A DNA stretch of 64,000 bases from Hyphomicrobiales bacterium. GTDB lineage: Bacteria > Pseudomonadota > Alphaproteobacteria > Rhizobiales > Devosiaceae. Shown piece by piece: positions 28,050 to 36,874 of the stretch. The stretch is taken from contig JAIYDI010000012.1 in the NCBI GenBank assembly GCA_027487555.1, positions 35,288 to 99,287 on the forward strand, in the 5' to 3' direction. The notes beneath the pieces were generated by a model. That model searched no databases and had not been told where the DNA came from. It worked only from the letters and a program-made list of their open reading frames with translations. The translations under genes were made by a program, and so were the position numbers. Position 1 is the stretch's first letter. Every line of letters begins with the position of its first letter.

Positions 28050-29119
28050 ATCACCTTGCCGTCTGCCCCGAACAGGTGGCCGCGAGTCGGGTCGATATAT
28101 GTTGTGAGCTTGGAGCCGAGCACGAGGTGGCGCTGGCCATCGACCGCGATGGTGAGAGGCTGCCCGTCGCCCGTGGTGGCGTAGATCATCGTCTGGCCGC
28201 CGAGCTGTTCGACGAGATCGACACTGACGTCGGCGAGCTTGATCCCGGTTTCGGACTGGAGGCCGATATGCTCGGGCCGAATGCCGAAGGTCACTTCGCC
28301 AGTGCTCGCTGTCGGATGGGGCAGGGTGACCTCGCCACCTGCAACCGCGATTCGCACCGAATTGCCGTCACTTCCAGCAATGCGGGCTGTGAGAAAGTTC
28401 ATCTTCGGCGACCCGAGGAACCCGGCGACAAAGCGGTTGCGCGGCGTGTTGTAGAGATCGAGCGGCGAGCCCACCTGCTCGATGATGCCGGCCTGCAGGA
28501 CGACGATCTTGTCCGCCATGGTCATGGCTTCGACCTGGTCGTGTGTGACGTAGATCATGGTGTTGCCAAGGTCGCGATGGAGCTTTGCGATCTCGACGCG
28601 CATCTGCACGCGCAACTCGGCATCTAGGTTTGAGAGCGGTTCGTCGAAGAGGAATATCCGCGGATCGCGCACGATCGCGCGGCCGATAGCAACGCGCTGG
28701 CGCTGACCGCCGGAAAGCTGCTTCGGTTTCCGCTTCAGGAGCGGCTCGATGCGGAGGATTGCTGCCGCCTTGGCGACCCGCTCAGCGATCTCGGCCTTGG
28801 GGAAGCGCGCCGTCTCAAGACCGAAGGCGAGGTTCTGGTAGACGCTCATGTGCGGGTAGAGAGCGTAAGACTGAAAGACCATGGCGATGCCGCGCTTTGC
28901 CGCGGGCACCTCGTTCATCCGCTGGCCGTCGATGGCCATTGTGCCGCCCGAGATCGGCTCCAGGCCGGCAATCATGCGCAAGAGCGTGGACTTGCCGCAG
29001 CCGGAAGGTCCTACAAACACGGTGAACTCGCCCGGCTCGATACGCAAATCGATGCCGTGGATCACCTCGACTTCGCCGTACCGCTTGGTGACGCTGTGCA
29101 ACTCGACGCTGGTGGACAT
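28046..29119 (-). CDS. ABC sugar importer ATP-binding protein, UgpC/MsmK type
   Basis: A 357-residue CUT1-family ATPase that powers uptake through the permease pair encoded upstream. Walker A is GPSGCGKST, the signature is LSGGQRQRVAIGRA, and Walker B is IFLFDEPLSNLD. The C-terminal TOBE/OB regulatory region (about 240-357) contains FGIRPEHIGL. AGGAAA precedes the ATG at 29119. It is the last gene of a co-directional set, separated from the oxidoreductase upstream by 103 bases containing a palindromic repeat. Such ATPases may be shared among several importers. Confidence 0.92.
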   Translation of the reverse strand: MSTSVELHSVTKRYGEVEVIHGIDLRIEPGEFTVFVGPSGCGKSTLLRMIAGLEPISGGTMAIDGQRMNEVPAAKRGIAMVFQSYALYPHMSVYQNLAFGLETARFPKAEIAERVAKAAAILRIEPLLKRKPKQLSGGQRQRVAIGRAIVRDPRIFLFDEPLSNLDAELRVQMRVEIAKLHRDLGNTMIYVTHDQVEAMTMADKIVVLQAGIIEQVGSPLDLYNTPRNRFVAGFLGSPKMNFLTARIAGSDGNSVRIAVAGGEVTLPHPTASTGEVTFGIRPEHIGLQSETGIKLADVSVDLVEQLGGQTMIYATTGDGQPLTIAVDGQRHLVLGSKLTTYIDPTRGHLFGADGKVI

Positions 29120-29150
29120 CAGGTGTTTCCTTTGGTTCGTCGAGGGTGGA

Positions 29151-29179
29151 CCTCGTCCTTCGAGAGGCTCAGGATGACG
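29151..29179 (+). repeat. CTTCGAC-type palindromic repeat (copy 3)
   Basis: CCTCGTCCTTCGAGAGG continuing into CTCAGGATGACG, in the gap before the UgpC-type gene. Confidence 0.55.
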
Positions 29180-29222
29180 TCTTGCGTGCAGACACTCAGT
29201 CGCTCGCTCGCGCTGCGCCCCG

Positions 29223-30302
29223 TCATCGAAAGCCCTCGGGTACCCAACTGTTGTAGCGCGGATGCTCGGGGCCGAGCGGAAAGGCCACATCCTCGTGCGT
29301 CTCGCTCGAATGGTAGAAGGCGGTGACAATCTCGAGCGCGCGGCGGGAATCCGTGCTGGTGACGGGCATGGGGCCGAGACCTTCGAGCGCATCCCAGAAG
29401 CGGCGCATCTGGGTTTCGAAGCGCGAGGGCACGTCCTGCCAATTTGCCAGCAGGACTTCGATCCTGGCTTTGGCTTCGTCGTTGCGTGGCAGGATCTTCC
29501 ACAGCGCCTTGCCAGGGTTATAGGCTTCGTGATCGCTCTCGATGGTGACGTTCTCGAAGGCGAGCCGGATGCGGCTGATCTCGTCGGCGGAGCCAAGGGT
29601 TGCGGTGAAGCTGCCGAGCGCGCCGGATTGCAGTTCGACCGAGGCGGAGATGCAGTCTTCCACCTCGATGGCGTTGACGCGCGTCGCGACGCGGCCGAAC
29701 AGCGATTTGATGTCGCCCATGAGGTAGGTGAAGATATCGTGCGGGTGAATGGCGTGGGTCATCAGCACGCCGCCGAGTTCGGACTTCCACTTGCCGCGCC
29801 AGGGCACGGAATAATAGTCGGGGCCACGCCGCCAGAGGGTTTCCACCGTGCCTACATAGGGCTTGCCGGCAATGCCGGCGTCGATGATCGCTTTGGCTTG
29901 CTGGATGCCGTTGCCGAACCGGTACTGGAAGACCGGCATCAGCTTGCCCTTCGAGCGCTTCTCTTCGGCCATGACGGCATCGACTTCGGAGAGCGAGCCG
30001 ACCAACGGCTTTTCGCAGATGACGTGCTTGCCCGCCTTGAGCGCGGCGATGACCATGGGGAAATGCAGCATGGGGGGCGTGCAGACATCGATGATGTCGA
30101 GATCGTCCATAGCGAGAAGTTCGTCGAAATTCTCGACGCGGCGCTCGATGCCGAACTCGTCGGCGAGATTGTCGCGGCGGGTGGCGTCGAGATCGCAGAT
30201 GGCGAGGACCTTGAAGCGATCCTTGTTGGTCTCGTAGCCTTCGACGATGTGGCTGCGCCCGATGCCGCCGCCGACAACGGCGACCGTGTAAACCTTGCTC
30301 AT
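29223..30302 (-). CDS. Gfo/Idh/MocA-family oxidoreductase
   Basis: A 359-residue NAD(P)-dependent sugar dehydrogenase-type protein. The Rossmann motif VAVVGGGIGRSH lies at residues 6-17. HVICEKPLVGSLSEVD at about 90-105 carries the Glu-Lys-Pro of the family. The C-terminal beta-sheet domain holds the catalytic region THAIHPHDIFTYL with His residues. The start ATGA overlaps the stop of the preceding oxidoreductase, so they are coupled. It is encoded within the sugar importer operon, so it probably oxidises or reduces the imported sugar or a derivative. The substrate is unknown. Confidence 0.88.
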   Translation of the reverse strand: MSKVYTVAVVGGGIGRSHIVEGYETNKDRFKVLAICDLDATRRDNLADEFGIERRVENFDELLAMDDLDIIDVCTPPMLHFPMVIAALKAGKHVICEKPLVGSLSEVDAVMAEEKRSKGKLMPVFQYRFGNGIQQAKAIIDAGIAGKPYVGTVETLWRRGPDYYSVPWRGKWKSELGGVLMTHAIHPHDIFTYLMGDIKSLFGRVATRVNAIEVEDCISASVELQSGALGSFTATLGSADEISRIRLAFENVTIESDHEAYNPGKALWKILPRNDEAKARIEVLLANWQDVPSRFETQMRRFWDALEGLGPMPVTSTDSRRALEIVTAFYHSSETHEDVAFPLGPEHPRYNSWVPEGFR

Positions 30303-31315
30303 TGCTGCCAGACCGTCCCGATTTCTGCCTTCTGCTGCGCTGCAAGCGCCAATTCCATCGCCTTGAAGCAGCGCGCCTGCGGCATGGCCGTCTCTGTGCG
30401 GTTCAGCACGTCCGCGATCAGCTGCCGCCCATAGGGCAGGTCGACGTCGGTACAATCGATGTGGCGCGTGCCCTGCTTGTCGACAAGGAAGAGATGGTCC
30501 TTCCCTGGCCTGCCGGCGATATCGACGTATTTGCGCAGCTCGATATAGCCCTCGGTGCCGAGGATTGTGAGGCGGCCGTCGCCCCAGGTGCCAAGGCCAT
30601 CAGGCGTGTACCAGTCGACGCGGACATAGCCCGTGGTGGTGGGCGTCCGCAGATGCATATCGCCTATATCCTGAAGGCCAGGCTTGTCTGGATTTGCGCG
30701 GTTACCCACCGTGGCGGAAAGAACTTCGGCATCGAGGCTGTTCGAAAAGAACAGGAACTGCTCGCATTGGTGCGAACCGATATCGCAGAGGATACCGCCA
30801 TAGCGCTTGCGGTCGAAGAACCAATCCGGACGCTGGTTATTGCGGATCTGGTGCGGACCGAGGCCAAGAGTATGGACGACCTGTCCGATAGCGCCTGCGG
30901 CGACGAGTTCGCCCGCCCTGACGGTGGAGCGCGTCTCGAAATGCTCGGAATAGCAGACGGAATAGATGCGGCCGGTTTCGGTCTGCGCCGCCTTGATCGC
31001 TGCGAGCTGGGCAAAACTGGTCATGCCGGGCTTGTCGCTCATCACATCCTTGCCGTGTCGCATGGCGGCGATCGACACTTCCGACCGCTCGTTGAGAATG
31101 GATGCGGTGAGGATGAGCTGGATGGACGGGTCTTCAAGGATGGCGCGGCGATCGGCAACGCGTTTCGCCTGCGGGTATTTCTGCCCGAACGGCTCTGCGA
31201 GAAAATCCTCAGGCGCATGGAAGCCGACGAACTCTGCGCCCTCGCGCAGCAGGCAATCGACCTGGCCGTAGATATGGGAATGATTGAGGCCGATGGCCGC
31301 GAACTTGATGGGCAT
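30299..31315 (-). CDS. Gfo/Idh/MocA-family oxidoreductase
   Basis: A 338-residue second oxidoreductase of the same superfamily, only distantly like its neighbour. The N-terminus KFAAIGLNHSHIYGQVD lacks the usual GxGxxG and has a His-rich turn, a pattern found in one Gfo/Idh/MocA subgroup. DVMSDKPGMTSFAQL replaces the common EKP with DKP. GGILCDIGSHQCEQFLFF supplies the catalytic-domain Asp and His. It lies 145 bases after the permease gene and overlaps the next gene by ATGA. Presumed sugar or cyclitol dehydrogenase; not assignable further. Confidence 0.82.
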   Translation of the reverse strand: MPIKFAAIGLNHSHIYGQVDCLLREGAEFVGFHAPEDFLAEPFGQKYPQAKRVADRRAILEDPSIQLILTASILNERSEVSIAAMRHGKDVMSDKPGMTSFAQLAAIKAAQTETGRIYSVCYSEHFETRSTVRAGELVAAGAIGQVVHTLGLGPHQIRNNQRPDWFFDRKRYGGILCDIGSHQCEQFLFFSNSLDAEVLSATVGNRANPDKPGLQDIGDMHLRTPTTTGYVRVDWYTPDGLGTWGDGRLTILGTEGYIELRKYVDIAGRPGKDHLFLVDKQGTRHIDCTDVDLPYGRQLIADVLNRTETAMPQARCFKAMELALAAQQKAEIGTVWQQ

Positions 31316-31343
31316 TAGGACTGACCTGAAAGAGTGATGCTGC

Positions 31344-31378
31344 CGTCCTCGTGCTTCGACAGGCACAGCATAAGGACG
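31344..31378 (+). repeat. CTTCGAC-type palindromic repeat (copy 4)
   Basis: CGTCCTCGTGCTTCGACAGG to CACAGCATAAGGACG, in the gap between permease and oxidoreductase genes. The outer CGTCCT/AGGACG arms pair. Confidence 0.6.
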
Positions 31379-31403
31379 CCTGAAGACAGCGCTACGGCGT
31401 CAA

Positions 31404-31432
31404 CCTCGCCCTTCGAGAGGCTCAGGGTGAGG
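31404..31432 (+). repeat. CTTCGAC-type palindromic repeat (copy 5)
   Basis: CCTCGCCCTTCGAGAGG followed by CTCAGGGTGAGG, 25 bases after copy 4 in the same gap. Confidence 0.6.
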
Positions 31433-31460
31433 TCGCGGAGGGTGAAGGCGCGCGTGGCAA

Positions 31461-32351
31461 TCACCGCTTCATCCCCGTGGTGGCGATGCCTTCGATGAGG
31501 AGGCGCTGGAAGATCAGGAAGAACAGGAAGATCGGCACGATGCTGAGCACGCTCATGGCAAAGAGACCGCCGAAATCGCTTTCGCCCGTCGAGTCCGTGA
31601 AGGTGCGCAGCCCAAGCATCACGGTATATTGCTGCATGTTGTTCAGATAGATGAGCGGTGCGAAGAAATCGTCCCACGTCCAGATGAACGTGAAGATTGC
31701 AGCGGTCGCCAGCACCGGCATCGAGAGCGGCAGCATGATCTTCCAGTAGATGCGCCACCACGAGCAGCCGTCCATCATAGCGGCCTCGTCGAGCTCCTTG
31801 GGGATGCCGCGGAAGAACTGGACCATCAGGAATATGAAGAACCCGTCGACCGCCAGGAACTTCGGAGCGACCAGCGGCAGGATTGTGTCGACCCATCCCA
31901 TCGAGCGGAACAGGACATATTGCGGAATGAGTGTGACCTGACCTGGCAGCATGAGGGTCATCAGCATCATGGCGAACCAGAACTTCCGGCCGCGGAACTG
32001 AACGCGTGCGAAGGCAAAGGCGGCCAGCGAACAGGCGATCAGGTTGCCGATGACCGACAGGATCGAGATCAGGAAAGAATTGATGAAGAAGACGCTGAAG
32101 CTGATCTGGAGCCCGCTCCAGCCACGGAAATAGGCATCGAGACTCCAGCTGGACGGCCAGATGCTCGTTCCGCTGAAAATCTCGTTCTCGGGCCGAAAGG
32201 ACGCCGAGAGCAACCAGAGCAGCGGATAGAGCATCAGAATGGAGGCGCCGATCAGCAGCGCATGCGCCGCGACCGAGCCGACACTGCGCCGGAGCCGGCG
32301 GCCTGCGCTGTCCTCGGTGACCACGGTGAGGCTCGGGGCATCAATCGTCAT
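31461..32351 (-). CDS. ABC sugar importer permease, MalG/UgpE type
   Basis: A 296-residue inner-membrane permease of the CUT1 family with six predicted helices. The first is at about 28-48 (HALLIGASILMLYPLLWLL). The EAA loop that docks to the ATPase reads ELDEAAMMDGCSWWRIYWKI at about residues 187-206. It overlaps the upstream permease gene by 11 bases and starts at ATG 32351. It forms the membrane channel with the MalF-type partner. Confidence 0.93.
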   Translation of the reverse strand: MTIDAPSLTVVTEDSAGRRLRRSVGSVAAHALLIGASILMLYPLLWLLSASFRPENEIFSGTSIWPSSWSLDAYFRGWSGLQISFSVFFINSFLISILSVIGNLIACSLAAFAFARVQFRGRKFWFAMMLMTLMLPGQVTLIPQYVLFRSMGWVDTILPLVAPKFLAVDGFFIFLMVQFFRGIPKELDEAAMMDGCSWWRIYWKIMLPLSMPVLATAAIFTFIWTWDDFFAPLIYLNNMQQYTVMLGLRTFTDSTGESDFGGLFAMSVLSIVPIFLFFLIFQRLLIEGIATTGMKR

Positions 32352-33288
32352 AATGCACCCAGTATTTCGAGGTGAGGAAGGAGAAGGCTGTAAAGAGCGC
32401 GACAAGCAACAGAAGGAACCAGGCCAGGGCCGACGCATAACCCATGCGGAAGAACTCGAAGGCCTCCTGGTAGAGATACAGCGTGTAGAACAGCGTCGAG
32501 TTGATCGGGTTACCGGTGCCGCCCGAGATGATGAACGCGGGCGTGAAGCTCTTGAAGGCCTCGATGGTCTGGATGATGGCGTTGAAGAACACAACCGGAG
32601 TCAGAAGCGGAAGCGTGATCTTCCAGAACATGCGCGACTTGGAGGCGCCGTCGAGGCTCGCGGCCTCATACATGTCCTGCGGGATCTGCCTGAGGCCTGC
32701 GAGGAAGATGATCATCGGCGAACCGAACTGCCAGATGGACAGCACAATCAGCGTCCACAGTGAATAGCGGGGATTGGAAATCCAGCTTGGCCCCTGGATT
32801 CCGAAAATCGCGAGGAAATCGTTGACCAGGCCGTCACCGGCAAACAGTTGCCGCCACAGGATGGCAATGGCAACCGATGCGCCGAGCAGAGACGGCAGGT
32901 AGAACAGCGCCCGATAGAGCGGCAGGCCACGCATGCCGCGATTGAGCAGCAGAGCCACGCCAAGAGCGAAGGCGAGCTTGAGCGGCACCGAGAAGATGAC
33001 GAAAAACAGCGTCACCCGCATCGAGGCGAGAAACTTCGGATCATTGGTGAACATGCGGACATAGTTGTCCGCTCCCACCCACTCTGGCGCCGTCAGCAGG
33101 TCGAAATTGGTGAAGCTGAGGTAGAAGGACGTGATGATCGGGCCGATGGTCAGCCCGAAGAACCCGATGAACCATGGCAGAAGAAAGAGGTAGCCGGGGG
33201 CATTTGCCTGCCACGCCCGCGACCACCACGACGTTGAGACCGCACGGTCCATGTTGCCTGTTCCGGTCGACATTTCCCGTGCGGCCAT
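32341..33288 (-). CDS. ABC sugar importer permease, MalF/UgpA type
   Basis: A 315-residue CUT1 permease with six helices (first GYLFLLPWFIGFFGLTIGP). The EAA motif is DMYEAASLDGASKSRMFWKI at about residues 206-225. The ATG at 33288 is used; an internal ATG five codons later (MSTGTG) is also possible. It begins 5 bases after the binding-protein stop, so binding protein, MalF-type and MalG-type genes are one transcript. Confidence 0.93.
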   Translation of the reverse strand: MAAREMSTGTGNMDRAVSTSWWSRAWQANAPGYLFLLPWFIGFFGLTIGPIITSFYLSFTNFDLLTAPEWVGADNYVRMFTNDPKFLASMRVTLFFVIFSVPLKLAFALGVALLLNRGMRGLPLYRALFYLPSLLGASVAIAILWRQLFAGDGLVNDFLAIFGIQGPSWISNPRYSLWTLIVLSIWQFGSPMIIFLAGLRQIPQDMYEAASLDGASKSRMFWKITLPLLTPVVFFNAIIQTIEAFKSFTPAFIISGGTGNPINSTLFYTLYLYQEAFEFFRMGYASALAWFLLLLVALFTAFSFLTSKYWVHYDD

Positions 33289-33293
33289 AAGCG

Positions 33294-34571
33294 TCAGCTA
33301 GCGCGGCTGAGAATGTCGTTGGCGCCGGTGAAGAGCGCGTTGCCGGCATCCTCGGGCGAGCGGGCACCGAAGCCGACTTCCTGGCTGATCACGCGGAACA
33401 GCGAAGAGTCGATCTCACCGGCCTTCGCCGGCGGGGAGGGCGGCAACACGCCGAGCAGCGAGCCGAGATTGGCCACGAAGTTGAGCGCCACCTGGCTCTG
33501 GGCGTCGAGCGTCGGGGCCAAGGCCTCGCGCACTGATACAGAGCAGGGAATGCCGCGTTCAACACCGAGCACCTTGGCCGCATCCGGGTTGGACACGAAG
33601 AAATTGATCAGCTTTGCGGCCTCTTCCTTTTGTGCCGAGCTGCCGCCAACCGAGAAGAACATCGACGGCTTGCGGTAGTGACCGCCGGGCGCGTCGGTGG
33701 CGATGCGCGGGAAATTGGAAATGGTGATCTTGTCCTGGTTGATCGCCTGGAAAGCCACCAGCTGATTGGAGTTGGACGGAATGACTGACGCCTTGCCCAG
33801 AGTGAGCATGGTGGTCTCCAGCGGTCCGGTATCGAGTGCCTGATCTTCAGCGGACACGCAGACGCCTGCTGCGCGCAGGTCCGCCCACATCTTGAACCAA
33901 TCCACGGCGTCCTGCACTTCCCAGGCAAGCTTGCCGTCGGCGGTGTAGAGAGCCTTGCCGCGCTGGCGCAGCCAGTTTTCGAACATCGGCTCCGAACCCG
34001 AGCCATCGGCGATCAGCTTCTTGCCGACACCCTTCGATGCGAAGGCCTCGGCCATGGCCGGAAGGTCCGCATAGGTTGTATTCTGGCCGGGAAGCTCAAG
34101 CCCCGCCTTCTCGAAATCGACGGTGTTGATCATCAGTGCGACAGAGTTCGCGCCCAACGAAATGCCGTAGAGCTTGCCATCGACCTTGCCGCCGTCGAGC
34201 TGGTCCTTGTCGAAATCCGCCAACGGAAGTGCGCCGCCGACAAACTCGTCGAGCGGGGCGATGGCGTTCCGCTTGGCATATTCGACGATATAGCGGTAAT
34301 CCATCTGGATGATGTCGGGCGCATTGCCGCCAGCGGTCTGCGTGGCGAGCTTCGGCCAATAGTCACCCCAGGCCAGAAACTCGCCCTGGACTGCTGGGCC
34401 GCCTGCCTTGGCGTAGAGATCGGTCACGCCATAGGTGCGATCTGCGCGGGCCTGGCTACCCCAGAAAATCATCCGCAGGGCCTCGGCCGCAAAAGCGGGC
34501 GAGATGCCGGCGGCGACCGCGAGCGCGGTCGAGCCCATCAGAAACTGACGACGATCGATACGAAGCGTCAT
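33294..34571 (-). CDS. ABC sugar importer extracellular binding protein (Tat signal)
   Basis: A 425-residue solute-binding protein of cluster B (CUT1 type). The N-terminus DRRQFLMGSTALAVAAGISP is a twin-arginine signal with cleavage after AFA, suggesting export in folded form. The body has the family motifs FWGSQARADRTYG, NAPDIIQMDYRYIVEYA and KLYGISLGANS. GGGAGGAA lies 7 bases before the ATG. It is the first gene of the importer operon, and a perfect 14-bp TetR-type palindrome lies 73 bases upstream. The ligand is unknown. Confidence 0.92.
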   Translation of the reverse strand: MTLRIDRRQFLMGSTALAVAAGISPAFAAEALRMIFWGSQARADRTYGVTDLYAKAGGPAVQGEFLAWGDYWPKLATQTAGGNAPDIIQMDYRYIVEYAKRNAIAPLDEFVGGALPLADFDKDQLDGGKVDGKLYGISLGANSVALMINTVDFEKAGLELPGQNTTYADLPAMAEAFASKGVGKKLIADGSGSEPMFENWLRQRGKALYTADGKLAWEVQDAVDWFKMWADLRAAGVCVSAEDQALDTGPLETTMLTLGKASVIPSNSNQLVAFQAINQDKITISNFPRIATDAPGGHYRKPSMFFSVGGSSAQKEEAAKLINFFVSNPDAAKVLGVERGIPCSVSVREALAPTLDAQSQVALNFVANLGSLLGVLPPSPPAKAGEIDSSLFRVISQEVGFGARSPEDAGNALFTGANDILSRAS

Positions 34572-34642
34572 GTGTATTCCTCCCGTTGATCCTCAGCCCG
34601 GACAGTCGGGCCCCTTGGCGCTGCGCTCGTTGCTGGCGCTAA

Positions 34643-34662
34643 ATAACCAATTGGTTACAAAC
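34643..34662. promoter_or_regulatory. TetR-type operator upstream of the importer operon
   Basis: Perfect 14-bp palindrome TAACCAATTGGTTA at 34644-34657, followed by CAAA. Aligned over 20 bases with the site at 35681-35700 it differs at five positions, and both keep TAACCAA then GTTACAAA. The gap 34572-34833 holds no other feature I can assign. Confidence 0.7.
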
Positions 34663-34833
34663 ATGGGCCGCAACGCTCCTGCTGTCAACCCGTCAATTCT
34701 CCCAACATGAACGGCGGTTCCGGCATGTTCGACCAGCAACGGATTGTGGCTGATCAGTATCCGGAGGCACCCGGATACACAGCAGTATACGCTGGCCGCG
34801 GTGGGCGGGGATAGGCAACCGAAAGGCGGCGGA

Positions 34834-35541
34834 TCAGCGCTTGGTGAGATAGCTCAAAACCATCTGCACAGCCTGAGCCTCTCGGTCCTGGATGAGCGCG
34901 AACTGAGCGAGGTCTTTACCAAACACGACCGACAACGTCTTCATGTTCGACACATAGAAATAACATAGCGAAATAATCGAGATATAGAGCTGCATCTCGT
35001 CGACATCCGTGCGGAATACGCCCTGCTCGTGACCCTTTCTCACGATGTCGCGCAACTCCCCGACGATCGGCGAGCGGATCTGGTCAAGGTCCTCAATCTG
35101 GCTGACGAAGCGGGCGTTCTGCAGATTTTCCACCGAGAGCAGCCGCGGAAACCACGGATTGGCAAGGAAGTGCCGAAAGGTGAAGCGGATGATCCGATCG
35201 ACCGCTTCAATGGGGTTGTACTGGCTGATACGCAGCTCGCGCTCACCCTGACGTATCTCCTGATAGGCGTCAAGTAAAACGGCCTTGTACAGAGCTTCCT
35301 TGTTGCCAAAATAGTGATAAAGGAGTCGCTTGTTGGCCTTGGCACGCTCGGCGATATTGTCAACGCGGGCGCCGTTGAAGCCTTCCTCGCAGAATTCGTC
35401 GCGGGCGGCCTTGAGAATCGCAGCCTTGGTGCGCTCGGCGTCACGCGGGCGCGGCAAGGCGCTGCCGGAACGCGGCGAACCGCCGGTGTCCGAGGCCAGC
35501 GCTGCCTTGGGTTCGATCTCCTCAATCTGGCTTTTCGCCAT
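34834..35541 (-). CDS. TetR/AcrR-family transcriptional regulator of the sugar locus
   Basis: A 235-residue TetR protein. The helix-turn-helix lies at about residues 30-80 (AILKAARDEFCEEGFNGARV, then IAERAKANKRLLYHYFGNKE). A TetR C-terminal domain of the YcdC/RutR-like type (VDRIIRFTFRHF) follows. A Pro/Ser-rich 30-residue N-terminal extension precedes the HTH. I start at ATG 35541; in-frame ATGs at 35574/35577 would lengthen it. It lies between two divergent sugar-use operons, and near-identical palindromes occur upstream of both, so it probably represses both and itself. The inducer is probably a pathway intermediate. Confidence 0.88.
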   Translation of the reverse strand: MAKSQIEEIEPKAALASDTGGSPRSGSALPRPRDAERTKAAILKAARDEFCEEGFNGARVDNIAERAKANKRLLYHYFGNKEALYKAVLLDAYQEIRQGERELRISQYNPIEAVDRIIRFTFRHFLANPWFPRLLSVENLQNARFVSQIEDLDQIRSPIVGELRDIVRKGHEQGVFRTDVDEMQLYISIISLCYFYVSNMKTLSVVFGKDLAQFALIQDREAQAVQMVLSYLTKR

Positions 35542-35680
35542 GTTGCCCAACGCCTTCCCTCGGCCGGCGGCCATCATTCCGCCAGCCCGCCTCCGCAAAG
35601 CTGAACGCATTCTGAACCCGTGGCAAGCGCAGTGCGGAGCCCTCGGCGCTTGACGGGGTATCCTAGCCGCGTATATGCAA

Positions 35681-35700
35681 GTAACCAAACAGTTACAAAG
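35681..35700. promoter_or_regulatory. TetR-type operator between tetR and the oxidoreductase operon
   Basis: GTAACCAAACAGTTAC at 35681-35696 with outer arms GTAAC/GTTAC, followed by AAAG. It matches the palindrome at 34644-34657. It lies 24 bases before the oxidoreductase start and 140 bases upstream of the tetR start. Confidence 0.68.
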
Positions 35701-35720
35701 AACGTCGCGAGGAGGGGAAA

Positions 35721-36872
35721 ATGGCTGATCGCCGCATCGGCATCATCATGCACGGGGTGACCGGGCGGATGGGCTACAACCAGCATCTGGTGCGCTCGAT
35801 TCTGGCCATTCGCGCCGATGGCGGCGTGGTGCTGTCGAACGGCGACCGGCTGGTGCCAGACATCATCGTGGTGGGGCGCGATCGCGACAAGATTTCCCGC
35901 CTGGCAGAGCAGCACGGCATTGCCCGCTGGACGACCGATCTCGACGCGGCGCTCGCCAACCCGGATGACACCCTGTTCTTCGATGCGGGCACGACGCAGA
36001 TGCGCGCCGAACTGCTGAGCCGGGCGATCGACGCGGGCAAGCACATCTATTGCGAGAAGCCGATTTCGGATGATCTCGAAAGCGCGGTGGCGCTGGCGAA
36101 AAAGGCCAAGGCATCGGGCATCAAGCACGGCGTGGTGCAGGACAAGCTGTTCCTGCCCGGCCTGCAGAAGCTGAAAATGCTGCGCGACAGCGGCTTTTTC
36201 GGCCGGATGCTCTCGGTGCGCGGCGAGTTCGGCTATTGGGTGTTCGAGGGCGATTGGCAGAAGGCGCAGCGGCCGAGCTGGAACTATCGCAAGGGCGATG
36301 GCGGCGGCATCATCCTCGATATGCTCTGCCACTGGCGCTATGTGCTGGATAACCTGTTCGGTGAAGTGAAGGCGGTAAGTTGCATCGGCGCCACGCATAT
36401 CGCCAGCCGTGTCGACGAAAAGGGTAACGCCTATGTTGCTGATGCCGATGATGCGGCCTACGCGACCTTTGAGCTTGCTGGCGGCGTGATCGCGCAGATC
36501 AATTCGAGCTGGGATGTGCGGGTGCGCCGCGACGACCTCGTGACCTTCCAGGTGGATGGCACGCACGGCTCGGCGGTGGCCGGGCTGCACAAATGCTTCA
36601 CCCAGCACCGAGTGAACACGCCAAAGCCGGTGTGGAACCCCGACCAGCCGCAGACCATCGACTTCTTCGCCAATTGGGAAGAGGTCCCGGATAACTGGCC
36701 GCAGCAGAACGGTTTCCGCGCGCAGTGGGAGATGTTCCTCAAGCATGTGGCCGAGGACGCGCCCTGGGCCTATGGGCTCGAGGCCGGCGCCAAGGGCGTG
36801 CAGCTTGCGATGCTGGGGCTCGAAAGCTGGAAGGAACGCCGCTGGCTCGACGTGCCGGACCTGGGGATTTGA
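35721..36872 (+). CDS. Gfo/Idh/MocA-family oxidoreductase
   Basis: A 383-residue NAD(P)-dependent oxidoreductase, longer than most. The N-terminal IGIIMHGVTGRMGYNQHLVR resembles dihydrodipicolinate reductase-like nucleotide loops more than the classic GxGxxG. HIYCEKPISDDLESAVALA carries the family EKP near residue 112. GGIILDMLCHWRYVLDNLFG is the active-site helix with Asp and His. GAGGAGGGG precedes the start. It is first in an operon with the DUF993 and isomerase genes, under the probable TetR operator. Substrate unknown. Confidence 0.87.
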   Translation: MADRRIGIIMHGVTGRMGYNQHLVRSILAIRADGGVVLSNGDRLVPDIIVVGRDRDKISRLAEQHGIARWTTDLDAALANPDDTLFFDAGTTQMRAELLSRAIDAGKHIYCEKPISDDLESAVALAKKAKASGIKHGVVQDKLFLPGLQKLKMLRDSGFFGRMLSVRGEFGYWVFEGDWQKAQRPSWNYRKGDGGGIILDMLCHWRYVLDNLFGEVKAVSCIGATHIASRVDEKGNAYVADADDAAYATFELAGGVIAQINSSWDVRVRRDDLVTFQVDGTHGSAVAGLHKCFTQHRVNTPKPVWNPDQPQTIDFFANWEEVPDNWPQQNGFRAQWEMFLKHVAEDAPWAYGLEAGAKGVQLAMLGLESWKERRWLDVPDLGI

Positions 36873-36874
36873 CG

